Positions 48,536 to 59,412 of a DNA stretch of 64,000 bases are shown here, piece after piece. The stretch comes from Ailanthus altissimus (Eukaryota; Streptophyta; Magnoliopsida; Sapindales; Simaroubaceae), in contig CAMPEX010000001.1 in the NCBI GenBank assembly GCA_946807835.1, positions 1,069,001-1,133,000 on the forward strand, in the 5' to 3' direction. Both the position numbers and the translations under genes were made by a program. Each line of letters starts with the position of its first letter. The first letter of the stretch is position 1. A model generated the notes under the pieces. It searched no databases and had not been told where the DNA came from. It worked only from the letters and a program-made list of their open reading frames with translations.

Positions 48536-49997
48536 GTTACTACTACTACAAATTCCCAAACCAAAATCACCATATTCCCTTTCAAAGTAGAGAGGACTCC
48601 TGTCTTGACATCAACACAAACTTTGGTTTTATTAATTACTAAATAGGAACTGCATATTGTGTAATAAATTGTCACGTAACCTAAGAGCATCAACGTATTT
48701 GGTTTTGTCTTGCATCCCGAAGTCATTCTTCAACGAAATAATTGAAATGATCTAATCTATTAATAAAAGATTGTGTATATATTACTTGTAACGAATTCAA
48801 TGCTTCCAAACTTGTTGAAAATGATGCACTCACTGTCTGAATAATCAAATATTAGGGGGCCGAAAAGCCGGAACTTGCATGTGATCCTCACATGGTGGGA
48901 CCGACGTGAAATCAAGACCCCTTTTCTACAGTTTCTTATTTATGCCCTTTATTTTATGATGATTTTGGTTTCTGGCCCAACTCATATAATATCTATTATG
49001 CCGACATTACTAACCACCGGTAGTATATTTTAAACGTACAATTATAGTATCAATACTCAAATTCATAATTTAAATTAAATTTACATTATTTATTATAAAT
49101 TATTATTAAATCAAACTTATATTAAACACATTATAAATTATTATTAAATTTATATAAATAAACCACTCTTCAAAAGGGATATTGCTTAACTCAAACCTGA
49201 CATCTTAAAACTATATTTGTGAAAGTGTTTTTTTTTTTTGACTTTTTAATTTTTTAATTTAAAAAATATTTAAACCTAGAAACACTATTTTAGGATAAAT
49301 AAGGCACATTATAAATTCTTTATCATTAGATCATAATTGTAAGTACTCTGAAATTTATCGTTTTAAGAGTAAAAGAAAATGTATTTAATTTTATATTAAT
49401 CTTTCAAAATACTTACATTTAGATCGGAATGCGAAGGATACTAATTTTATCATTCGGATAGAATCTATTCCTATTTTTTTAACGATATTTGCCTTTACTT
49501 ATGGAAGTTGGAAAGTGAGACTAAATATATATATATATATATATTGTAATATAAAAAATAATAAATAAAACTTATTTGTTCTGAAAACACAAATAGAAGA
49601 CACTGTATGAGTATTCCATTATTGTTGTAATATTATACGAACATGTTATTGTTAGAAGAGTGACCAAGTTTCTCTACAACTAAAATCATATCAGATTCTT
49701 CCATTCCATATCTGAATTTTTTGAAACTAAAATTAAACCTGGTTTGCTATTGTTGTGCTTGTGTAACTTGCGTACCAAATTGGTCAGCACATTAGTTTTT
49801 TAGAGTACTAAAATGTAAAATTAACAATCCACATATTCAATTTTACACTTAATTAAAAAATAACTTTTAAAACAATCAAGTACCGGAACTCTTAGGTTCA
49901 GGTTCTTCTTAGCCCAAGTAGTCAAAGTATTAGTAGTTGAGTTCCTAATACTCAACAAAATATTGATAGGAAGACGATTTATGTCCTGAATTACGTG
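48536..49997. other. Unassigned AT-rich DNA
   Basis: No gene or element recognised. A (TA)n run lies at 49525-49545. A GC-richer patch at 48855-48925 has no clear identity. The minus-strand ORF 48496-48726 spans the LTR border and matches no family I know. Confidence 0.4.
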
Positions 49998-50365
49998 ATG
50001 GATCCAGGTGAAATCACTAGATTGTGCAAGTCGATATCCCTTTCTGGGGTTCAGGTGCCCGTCTTCATCTCGATGAGGTGGCTGGCTCTTTGGGAGAAGG
50101 TGATGTGGCTTGCTTACTAGTAGGGAAAATCATTGCCACAAGAAGAATTAGTAGAAAGTCGATGGTACCATGGATGCCAACACTTCAGCAAATGGTGAAG
50201 AAATTCGACGTTGACATTGTTGACTCAAATACCTTTGTTTTTCATTTTCGAAATAAAGCAGATAAGCGAGTAGTGCTTGACTTTCAGTCGGCAACTAATA
50301 GTCCTAAAGGAGCCTACTGGGATTGAAGGAGTATGAATTTTGATAGGTCTTCGTTGAAATTTAAA
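49998..50365 (+). pseudogene. DUF4283 / LINE ORF1-like fragment
   Basis: From an ATG at 49998 the plus strand reads MDPGEITRLCKSISLSG, shifts frame near 50045, then HLDEVAGSLGEGDVACLLVGKIIATRRISRKSM, FVFHFRNKADKRVVLDF and, after a stop, RSMNFDRSSL. This follows the N-terminal DUF4283 domain found in plant L1-type LINE ORF1 and related zinc-knuckle proteins. It stops at the FDRSLL position, so only the first domain is left. No RT or A-tail is seen. Confidence 0.7.
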
Positions 50366-50960
50366 ATTGTATTTTAAATAAATAAATATTGAAATAAAGA
50401 GAAATAGTCGAGAAGAGAAAAATGAATAAATAGAAAGCACTTAAGTCATAGGAAGCTTGGGTGCCATGGCGTTGGCTGCTAGGCGCCATAGCATTGAGGA
50501 TAAGCGTTGCGATGGTCAGAGTTGAATTTGGTGACTCTCCAAAGAGTCACATACCCCTTTTATATGATGTGGCCTTTTAAAGAGGTGTTGTGTCTCTTCA
50601 GAGAGACACAAACAACTCTATAAATACTGCATATACATTTAAAATATTTGATAGAACTTTTCTTCTTAATTTTTAATTTAAATCTCTTTCTTATCAACTA
50701 TTTTCTAAGTTTAAACACTTGTAGTCCAAAGAAAGTATTTAGTATGCATCTAATACTTTCTCATAAATCATTAAATCCTAGAACTATCCTACTAACAAAC
50801 TCATTTACATCTTTGATTATAATCAAAGTGGGGGTAGAAATAATTTAAGGATAGTGCATTGCACGTCGTGATTTCAAACTTTGTTTACTTGTATCCTTGT
50901 GTATTTTTCATATACAAAACCATTTGTTCAACAATTTTAAACGTTTTCTATTATGTACAC
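50366..50960 (+). other. Probable LTR or leader of the following copia element
   Basis: It holds a GC-rich stretch (50455-50520, GCCATGGCGTTGG-like), then inverted TGACTCTCCAAAGAGTCA near 50530 and TCTCTTCAGAGAGA near 50594 and TATAAATACTGC near 50620, a promoter-like layout known from copia LTRs. No partner LTR or clear PBS lies in the window, as the 3' end of that element is lost beyond 56052. Confidence 0.4.
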
Positions 50961-51933
50961 ATGGATACTATAAGCGAACCTTCGCTAATAACTGTAACAA
51001 AGTCTCTCTTAGAGGCAACGAAGATCTCACCGTTTGATGGAAAATATTTCAAGAGATGGCAAGATTGATTGTATGATACTCTTGATATAATGGGTCTGAC
51101 CAAATATCTCACCATTCCTCCTCTTGATGTTACTATAGAAACCTATAATGAGGAGTTCTCCAAATAGAGTAGGTAAACAAGGTATGTCGTAACACAATTA
51201 TTCACACGCTATCAACACGCTATCAAATGAATTGTATAATGTTTACTCCACTATAAGAATGCACATAAATTGTAGGCATAACTTAAGAAAAAGTATGTTA
51301 TAGAAGATACTGGTGCCTAAAAATAAGTTGTAGCAAATTTTATAGACTTTAAAATGTTTAAGGAAGAAAAAAGGTCACTATACAAATACATGACTTTCAT
51401 CTTTTACTAAATGATCCAAAAAATAAAAATATTGTTCTCCTTGAACCTTTTATTGTAATTGCCTGATAGAAATATTGCCTGAATCTTGGAAGGATTATAA
51501 GAAAAGTAATAAAATAAAAAAGGAAAAATTTAAATTTGGAAGGTTCAATTGTGTACATTAAAATTGAAGAAAAGAATCGCTAAAAAGAGAACAAAGAGAA
51601 GTCCAAAGAATTAGTTTTTAAGGCTAATTTAGTAGAAGGTGATAATCATGATAAGAAATATTAAGATTCCACAAGCAACACTCACTTTAAAAAGAATAAA
51701 GCCTCATTCAAAAAAAATGGTAAGTGTTATACTTGTGGAAATGGTGGCCATTTTGCTTATTAATGTAAACATAGGAACAAGAAAGGAAACAACAAAACTC
51801 CCAATGCCAATTTTGTTAAGGGAGAGGATGTTATTGCTGTAGTTGTTGTTTCAAGAGTGAACATGGTGGCAAGTGGCAAACAAGAGTGTGAGATTGACTC
51901 TGGAGCCACTAGACATATATGTCGAGACAATAG
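50961..51933 (+). pseudogene. Copia element A: gag and start of protease
   Basis: The ATG at 50961 starts MDTISEPSLITVTK ... ISPFDGKYFKRWQD, a usual copia gag opening. Further on, CYTCGNGGHFAY-stop-C (about 51725-51766) is a CCHC zinc knuckle with a stop inside. CEIDSGATRHIC (51886-51921) is the copia protease active site with D-S-G intact. The frame is then cut at 51934 by a minus-strand solo LTR and resumes at 54021. Confidence 0.85.
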
Positions 51934-54020
51934 TATCGATGATCTAATATTTGTAAGTGTATATATGTGCAATTGTGTTTATTGCCTAAAATACTTATCA
52001 TATACATATTTAACGTTGTAGAAGCATTAAAACATATAATAAACACAATTAATATTATATTAATCACATTAATATATTATAAGGGTTGAGAAATCATCTG
52101 AACGTATAAAGTTATATATATATTTTCTCAGAATCCGCAAGGAGACTAACTCATTGGCAGTTTTAGTCACCAACTCTGTGGACTTGGAGAGTTAGATCAA
52201 TAACCCTATATCCAGCACTAGGCTTCACTCTTAAACACTTAAAATGGCCGGTTGTGTGTATTCTTCCTTTTCGCTAAAAGGATAAGAAAGGAAAATTGAA
52301 GCAATTCACAATTACTTCTCTTGGCACCATAAGGAAAAATAAAACAATTTCAATTTTTTTTCTTCTTCTTCTTCTCGGCGGCGTTTGAGAAGAAATGAAA
52401 AAATTCATTTCATTTCTCTCATCTCTCTCCTGTTACAAATACACACACTCTCACATTCACTTTCACACACATCTTATATATTTAAATATATTTTAAAATA
52501 ATAATAATGGATGCCAACTATTTGGCATCATTAATAAAAAAAATTATATAATATAATAATTTAAAATAATGAGATATTTATGATTATTTAATAATTAAAT
52601 AATTATGATGTAAAATAACCATTTTGCCCCTTATAAATAGTTACAAAGTCTATCTTTAATGGGTCCCATCCAATCCCACACTTGGATAAACTCAACCGAA
52701 GGTCCACAATATGCCACATGTCATTATACAATTAGTAAATAATAATTATTGACTAAATGTTATATTTAATACTTAAATACAGACACGCACGTATTTCTAT
52801 AGTAGTACTAGATATTGCTGAATTAAATAATTTAATCTGACATGCTGCCCTAGTACATAATGAGTACACTCTATATCGCGAGACTCCCTAGCTCCATGCC
52901 TGATTTGTCAAATGGAACTATTCCACGAGTCCGTAAGCAATACCCCACGCACACGTCACGGATATACAAATCAGCAACCATGCAAGTTGAGGTTACAACG
53001 CATACATATAGTTCTTCCGCCATGATATCCTGAATGTGCTGGGGATATAGATTATCACCGTCAAATCCACATGTGCTCATTCATGTCATATCTCCAAAGT
53101 TGTATCTCACTGAACAATATATGTAAACTCCTTTGCCATATTATTCTACCCTAGCGGAAACTCTTTTCTAGGATTAATGCTTGTGACCACAAGACTTTCT
53201 GAGATATAGTCTCAAAGCATCTAGATATCTAACTCCTTATGCGAACTAACGGATCTCATATCTGTACACACCAGTCTCCATAAACATCGGACTATACCCA
53301 GCGACACCTAGCGGTCACAACATAAAAGGTCTGTGACATGCATGAAACCAAAGTATGGTGGATTACTTACGCGCCTACTGTGGCCTTTAAGTCAAAAGGT
53401 CACGTATACTACTCAACTCGAGAGGACCCTCTGTTGACGGCTTACATAGGGTGTCTATCGGAGGCACTCGTGAGTCTGTCCTATATCCAGTCCTAACTGG
53501 ATACCCATATGTCAATATGAGGTCCAAGCTCACGATTGGCTAGGAATAACCATCTATACCCTATAGGTATGGCATATGTTGATCTACATAAAAGTATCCA
53601 CCGACAGACCCGCATCGGCAGAAATAGATTAGGGATAATTATTCGAGAACATACTTGCGTAAATAATATTTTCTGGCACCTGATTGTAACTCTTGCAATT
53701 ATGTAGTTACTAGTATATTCCTAAGTCTATGTCTCATTCAAATAAGGCTTCAACTCTTAGATCTTCGCTGAGTATTATAACCAACTAATAATTAATTGTG
53801 CTAACATTTAGCATTTATATCTCTTAGCATGACCAACTATGGACCCTTATCTAAACTCTTTTAAATTTGATCTGAACTCTTTCAGATCGTATAATGTCTG
53901 TAATATTACATTGCATAGTACCATATTAATAGGTATTAGCGATTTAATGTGAATGTACACTTGTACAAATACATAAGTATATGTACATTTAAGGATGACA
54001 TATAAGCACTAACCTTAACA
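51934..54020 (-). mobile_element. Copia solo LTR inserted in copia protease
   Basis: A reverse-oriented 2087-bp LTR of the 56053-58202 family. Its right end reads CCTTAACA; its left end is decayed (TATCGATGATC where the family has TGTTGGGGGATC). AATAG flanks it on both sides (51929-51933 and 54021-54025), and the protease frame (RDNS then FFQKYVSIREGDEQLY) is continuous once it is removed. ORFs at 51639-51972 and 52871-53080 are not separate genes. Confidence 0.88.
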
Positions 54021-56052
54021 AATAGTTTTTTCCAAAAGTATGTTTCCATTAGAGAAGGGGATGAACAACTATATCTTAGTGATTCCAATTCTGCACTAGT
54101 GGTGGAAATAGGAAAAGTTCTCCTTAAACTCACTTCTGGAAAGTCTCTAGTATTAAACAATGTACTTCATATTCCTAATAATAGATATAATCTTATTTAT
54201 GTGTTCATGTTGGGAAGGATTAATGTAAAGGTCCTTTGAAGGGGATAAAGTTATAATAACCAAGGGTGGGACATTCTTTAGAAAGGGATATTCTTCTAAT
54301 GAATTGCTAAATCTAAATGTACTTAATGTTTCAATGAATAAAGATGTTTCTTCTATTTATATTGTTTAATCTTTCAATTTATAGCATGATAGACTAAGTC
54401 ACTTGAATTATCTTTATTTAAGAAAGATGAAAATAGTTGGTTTACTATCTAATATAAGTTTAGATGAAACACATCAATGTGATGTATGTGTGGAAGGAAA
54501 GTCCACAAAGAAAAATTATAAATCTATAACTCTTAAGGAAACTAAATTACTTAGTTTGATTCATTGTGACTTAGGTGATCTTAAAAATATTATGACTAGA
54601 GGGGAAAAAAGATTTTACATAATCTTTATTAGTGATTTCTCAAAATATACTAAAGTATATTTGTTAAAAAATAAAGATGAATCATATAATAAGTTCTTAA
54701 TCTGTAAACGAGAAGTTGAAAATCAACTTGGTAGAAAAATTAAGAGATTAAGAGCTGATAGAGAGGGAGAGTATATGTCTAACTTGTTTAGTTCCTACCG
54801 TGAGGACAATGAAATTATACATGAAGTTACATTACCATACTCACCTAGATCTAATGAAGTGGATGAAAGAAAAAATAGAACTTTAAAGGAAATGATAAAT
54901 TATTTATTGATTAATTCGGGGGCACCTATGAATTTATAGAGGGAAGAAATATTGACTACTTGTCATATACAAAACAAAATTCCCTACAAAAAAGTGGAAA
55001 CTACTCTCTATGAGTTATGGATGGGTTATACTTATAACCTATCATACCTCAAAATGCAGGGGTGTCTTGCAAACGTTCTTATTCCAAATCCTAAAAAGAA
55101 AAGAATGGGACCTAAAATAATTAATTGTATGGTCATAAGTTATGTCCAAAATAGTGTTGTATATAAATTCTTGGTATTAGAGGATACCATGGTGTTGTTT
55201 GATGCAAACAAATAATAGAATCTAAAAATACAGAATTCTTTGAGTCTATCTTTCCTAAGAAAGCCACTGTAACTATGACTCACATAAAGGTTAATGTAGA
55301 TCCTTCTAAAAGCTTTAACAATGAACTAAGGAGAAATAAAAGAATAAGGAAGGCTACTAGTTTTGGTAATGATTTCTATGTCTTTTTTACGGAAGAGGAC
55401 CCTAAAACTTATAGTGAGGCTATGACTTCTCATGATACTACTTTATGAAGGGAGGAAATAAATGATGAAATCAACTTTATCATGAGTAATCATGTATGGG
55501 AACTAGTTGATTTACCTCTAGGTTCTAAGCCTATTGGTTGTAAATGAATCTTCAATAAGAATATGAGGGCTGATGGGATTATTGAGAAGTATACGGTAAG
55601 ATTGGTTGTCAAATGATTCACTCAAAAGAAAGATTTAGATTATTTTGATACTTATGCTCCTATTACTAGAATTACATCCATTAGAATTTTGATTACACTT
55701 GCTGCAATATATGATTTGTTCATGCATCAAATGGACGTAAATACCATTTTTTTAAATGGTGATTAAGAAAAAATAATTTATATGGAACAACCGAAAGGTT
55801 GTATTAGTATTGGTACAGAGCATAAAGTATATAAGTTAGTCAAGTCTTTGTATGGTTTAAAGCAAGCACCAAAACAGTGGCATAAAATTTTTAACAATGC
55901 TCTTGTATCAAATAGTTGTATGATAAATGATTCCGACAAGTGTGTGTACTATTAAACCTTTAATACTAATAGATATGTGATTATATGTCTATATATAGAT
56001 GATATGCTTATATTCAGTTATAGTATGAAAGTGATAGTTAAGACTAAAAAGT
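54021..56052 (+). pseudogene. Copia element A: protease end, integrase and RT
   Basis: After the LTR: REGDEQLYLSDSN ... LTSGKSLVLNNVLHIPN (protease to pre-integrase), CDVCVEGKS (zinc finger end), then the integrase core over 178 open codons (54403-54939): IHCDLGDLK, FYIIFISDFSKYT, RLRADREGEY, PYSPRSNEVDERKNRTLKEM. The zinc finger, second Asp and Glu boxes can be seen. RT follows from about 55470: MDVNTIFLNGD, KLVKSLYGLKQAPKQWH and CLYIDDMLIF (55985-56010; catalytic YxDD kept). Stops and shifts are scattered. It ends at 56052 where the next element begins; the RNase H is outside or lost. Lineage looks Tork-like. Confidence 0.88.
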
Positions 56053-58202
56053 TGTTAGGGTCAGTGCTCACGTGTCATCTCTGAATGTATATATACTTGT
56101 GTATTTATACAAGTATACATTCTCATTAAATCGCTAATACCAATTTATATGGTATTATGCATGTAACGTTATAGACATTGTAAATCTGAAAGAGTTCGGA
56201 TCAGATCTAAAAGAGTTTAGATAAGGGTTCATAGTTAGCCACGCTGAGAGATATAAATGCTAAATATTAGCACAGCTAAGTGTTAGCTGGTTATAATACT
56301 CAGCAGATCCAAGCGTTGGAGCCTTGTCTGTAATGGGACATAGACCTGGAAATATACCAGTAACTGCATGATTGCAAGAGTTGCAATCGGGTGCTAGGAA
56401 ATGTAAGTTGCGCAAGTATGTTCTTAAATAATTATCCCTAATTTATTTCTGCTGATGCGGATCTGTTAGTAGATACCTTTATATATAGATTAGCATACGT
56501 CGAACCTATAAGGTATAGATGGTCGTTCCTAACCGACTATGAGCTTGAAGCTCGTATTGACATATGGATATCCGGTTAGGACTGGATATGGGACAGGCTC
56601 CAAGAGGGCCTCCGATAGATACCAATGTAAGCCGTCAACAGAGGGTCCTCTCGAGTTGAGTAGTATACGTGGTCTTTTGACCTGAGTGCCACAGTGGGCT
56701 TATAAGTGATCCACCATACTTTGATTCCACGCATGTCACAGACCTTTCATGGTGTGACCGCTGGGTGTCACTGGGTATAGTCCGATACTTATGGAGTTCG
56801 GTGCGTACAAATATGGGATCTGTCAACTCCCATATGGAGTTTGATATCCAGATGCTTCGAGACTGTATCTCAAAAACTCTTGTGGCCACATACGATCATC
56901 CTGGGAAGAGTTTCGTCAGGGTAAAACAATATAGCAAAAGCGTTTGCGCATATTGTTCAGTGAGATACAAGTCTAGAGATAGGACATGGATGAGCACATG
57001 GGGATTTGATGGTGATAATCTATATCCCCGCACATTCAAGATATCATGACGGAAGGAGTATACGTATGCGTTGTAATCTCAACTGGTATGGTTCAACGTG
57101 CTGATTTGTATATCCGTGACATGTGCGTGAGGCATTGCTCACGAACTTATGGAATAGTTTCATTTGACGAATCGGACGTAGGACCTAAGGAGTCCCGCAA
57201 TATGGAGTGTACTTGTTGTGTACTTGGGCAGCGTGCCGGATTAAAGTGTTTAATCTAGCAATATTCAGCAATACCACGGGAATACGTGCATATATGTATT
57301 TAAGTGTTAAATACAACAATTAGTCAATAATTATTATTTACTAATTGTATAATGACACGTGGCGTATTGTGAACCCTCGGTTGAATTTACCCAAATGTGG
57401 GTTTGGTGGAACCCATTAAGGGTAGACTTGAAACTATTTATGAGGGGCAAAATGGTAATTTCACTCTTTATTTATTTAATTGTTAAATAATAAAAATATC
57501 TATTTTCTTATATAATATAATATATTTTTATATTATATCATTTTATTATATAATATATTTTTATATTATATTATTATATTATATTTTATTATTAGATATT
57601 TTATATATAATAATATAATATATTGGGTGCCAAATAGTTGGCACCCATTAGTTCTAATTTTATATTATTATTATATTATATATATATATAGAGAGAGAGA
57701 AAAAGAGAGAGATGAAATGATTTTGGGTAATTGTTACCCGAGAGAAAGAGAGAAATGGAGAGGAAAAAGAGAAGAAGAAAGAAAGAAAAAAAAAGTGAAA
57801 AAAAAAATTGTTTTATTTTTTTTTATCGTGCCTTAGAAGCAATTGAGAATTGCTTCAGCCTCCATTTTTTATCCTTTTGAAGAAAAGGATATGAATACAT
57901 ACTCGGCTATTTTGGGGATTAAGAGTTAATCTCGGACTGAATATCAGACTGTTGTTCTAGCTCACCAAGCCCACCGAGTTGGTGACTAGAACTGCATGCG
58001 AGTTGATCTCCATACGGCCTTCGAAAAAAATACGTGTATGACGTTACACGTTTTGGTGAATTCTCTATTCTATAAATATATTAATATGATTAATATATTG
58101 TATTTATTATGTTTATTGCAAAATTTATACATTTCCACTACGTTAAGCAATAGACACAATTGCACATGCATACACCCACGTGCCTTAGATCCTCCGCCAA
58201 CA
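56053..58202 (+). repeat. 5' LTR of copia element B
   Basis: It starts TGTTAGGGTCAGTGCTC just after the RT frame of element A, and ends CTCCGCCAACA; length 2150 bp. A TA-rich then GA-rich run (57665-57710) would fit a core promoter. Over the first 156 bp it differs from the 3' LTR start (63845-64000) at 10 sites by hand count, 9 of them transitions. The preceding AAAGT is the likely TSD; the other copy is outside the window. ORFs in it (56635-57258, 57627-57836) are chance. Confidence 0.9.
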
Positions 58203-58205
58203 AAA

Positions 58206-58218
58206 TGGTATCAGCGCC
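58206..58218 (+). promoter_or_regulatory. Primer-binding site, initiator tRNA-Met type
   Basis: TGGTATCAGCGCC lies three bases after the LTR. It differs at one base from the usual copia PBS TGGTATCAGAGCC. Confidence 0.88.
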
Positions 58219-58528
58219 ATTTAGGGCTTATTTGGGTGTGGTTTGGGTGAATGGATGCAAAAGACTTAGTGCAAATAGGACATTTCAAGTGTTGAAACGG
58301 GCACGCCAAAGGGCAAGCACTGGGCGCTGTAGCGCCAACGGTGACATCTCGCGCCGCGACGTGGTACTATTTACTTAAAAAGTAGCATATAAACAGTAAA
58401 GTTTTAACTGTTCACGATACAGTAAGTGTTATTGTTCACAGCTACAGTATGGAAGTTACTGTTTATAGCTACAATATTGTGAACATTGTTTAGACACAGT
58501 GTTTCAAAATTAATTTTACATGTGTAAA

Positions 58529-58675
58529 TTTATGAGATGTAGTGATAAAAGTTATTAGTTTACATTATAAATCGGAATTTATGAGATGTAGTGATAAAAA
58601 TTATCAGTCTACATTATAAATCAGGGTTTATGAGATGCAGTGATAAAGAGTTATCAGTCTGCATTATAAACCATA
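58529..58675 (+). repeat. 49-bp hairpin repeat, three copies
   Basis: Copies start with TTTATGAG at 58529, 58578 and 58627. Each contains TGTAG/TGATAA then TTATCA/CTACA-type arms. Copy 3 has TGCAG with CTGCA where copy 2 has TGTAG with CTACA, a paired change that keeps the stem. Confidence 0.85.
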
Positions 58676-58899
58676 ATTAATTTTTGTGCTGGTAACCACA
58701 ATAGGAGCCCTACTGGTGGGGGTTAGTTGTGCTTGCATAGAGAAATTAATTAAATTGAGAATCATCCTTCCTAGGAGTATGGAGACTATAGATACAAAAA
58801 TCTCTCTTAATCAGATTAAGGAATATTATATTATAAGATAATATTTTATTCTGATCCGTCTTGTCAATACGGTGTTAGACGAGTCACGTCGACCTTGTC

Positions 58900-59193
58900 C
58901 CAATATTGCTACAGTGTGAGGGGCTTGGTCGGTTGGGCTTAAACTATGCCGATTAAACATGCGATAAGACAAATATATGCGAAAGTATTGCCCAATATTG
59001 CTACAATGTGAGGGTATATCGGTAGCATATATTTGATCATTGACAAGTTAATCTGGAATACACTTATCCAATATTGCTACAGCGTGAGGTAAATGTATAT
59101 TTAGGATCAAAGGGTAAGAGTTGCATGCGATGCAATTGACAAGTGTTGTCTACCTGTTGGGTTTACAAAGGCCAATATTGCTACAGCGTGAGG
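58900..59193 (+). repeat. Four copies of a 22-nt box
   Basis: The box CCAATATTGCTACAG followed by YGTGAGG occurs at 58900-58921, 58992-59013 (A for G near the end), 59068-59089 and 59172-59193. At 58992 the perfect 11-bp arms CAAATATATGC (58970-58980) and GCATATATTTG (59025-59035) enclose it; at 59068 arms of 8 in 10 pairing directly flank it. Confidence 0.85.
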
Positions 59194-59412
59194 CCTGAGT
59201 AGATTTCAATGGGATCTACTTCCCGCTGTACAGTTTAAAAAGTTTAAACTATCATCTTCTCGTTTGAGAGATTACCAGGATTATGTAAAGCAGTAAGAGG
59301 GCGTTTTAAATCAAAAAATATATACTTTATATACCCATGATTTAAAACGTTCTATTAGCAATTTAATGAATATTCCGCTTACATCTTCCATACGTTTAGC
59401 CTGTCAAGAATA

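Larger units (their letters stand above)
58219..59412 (+). other. Structured leader of copia element B
   Basis: A long untranslated leader. It has a GGCGCT/AGCGCC hairpin (58323-58336), a 49-bp tandem repeat of a hairpin (58529-58675) and four copies of a 22-nt box (58900-59193). Short inverted GTTCACRGCTACAGTA-like repeats lie around 58400-58490. It may hold packaging or dimer signals; that is an inference. Confidence 0.65.

Noticed and set aside
48496..48726. Minus-strand ORF of 76 codons as a host exon
   Set aside because: It crosses the end of the Tat LTR, has no recognisable motif and no splice context I can support.
58529..59193. Spaced repeats as a CRISPR-like array
   Set aside because: Repeat units and spacing are irregular, the setting is a plant copia leader with PBS and LTR, and there are no cas genes.
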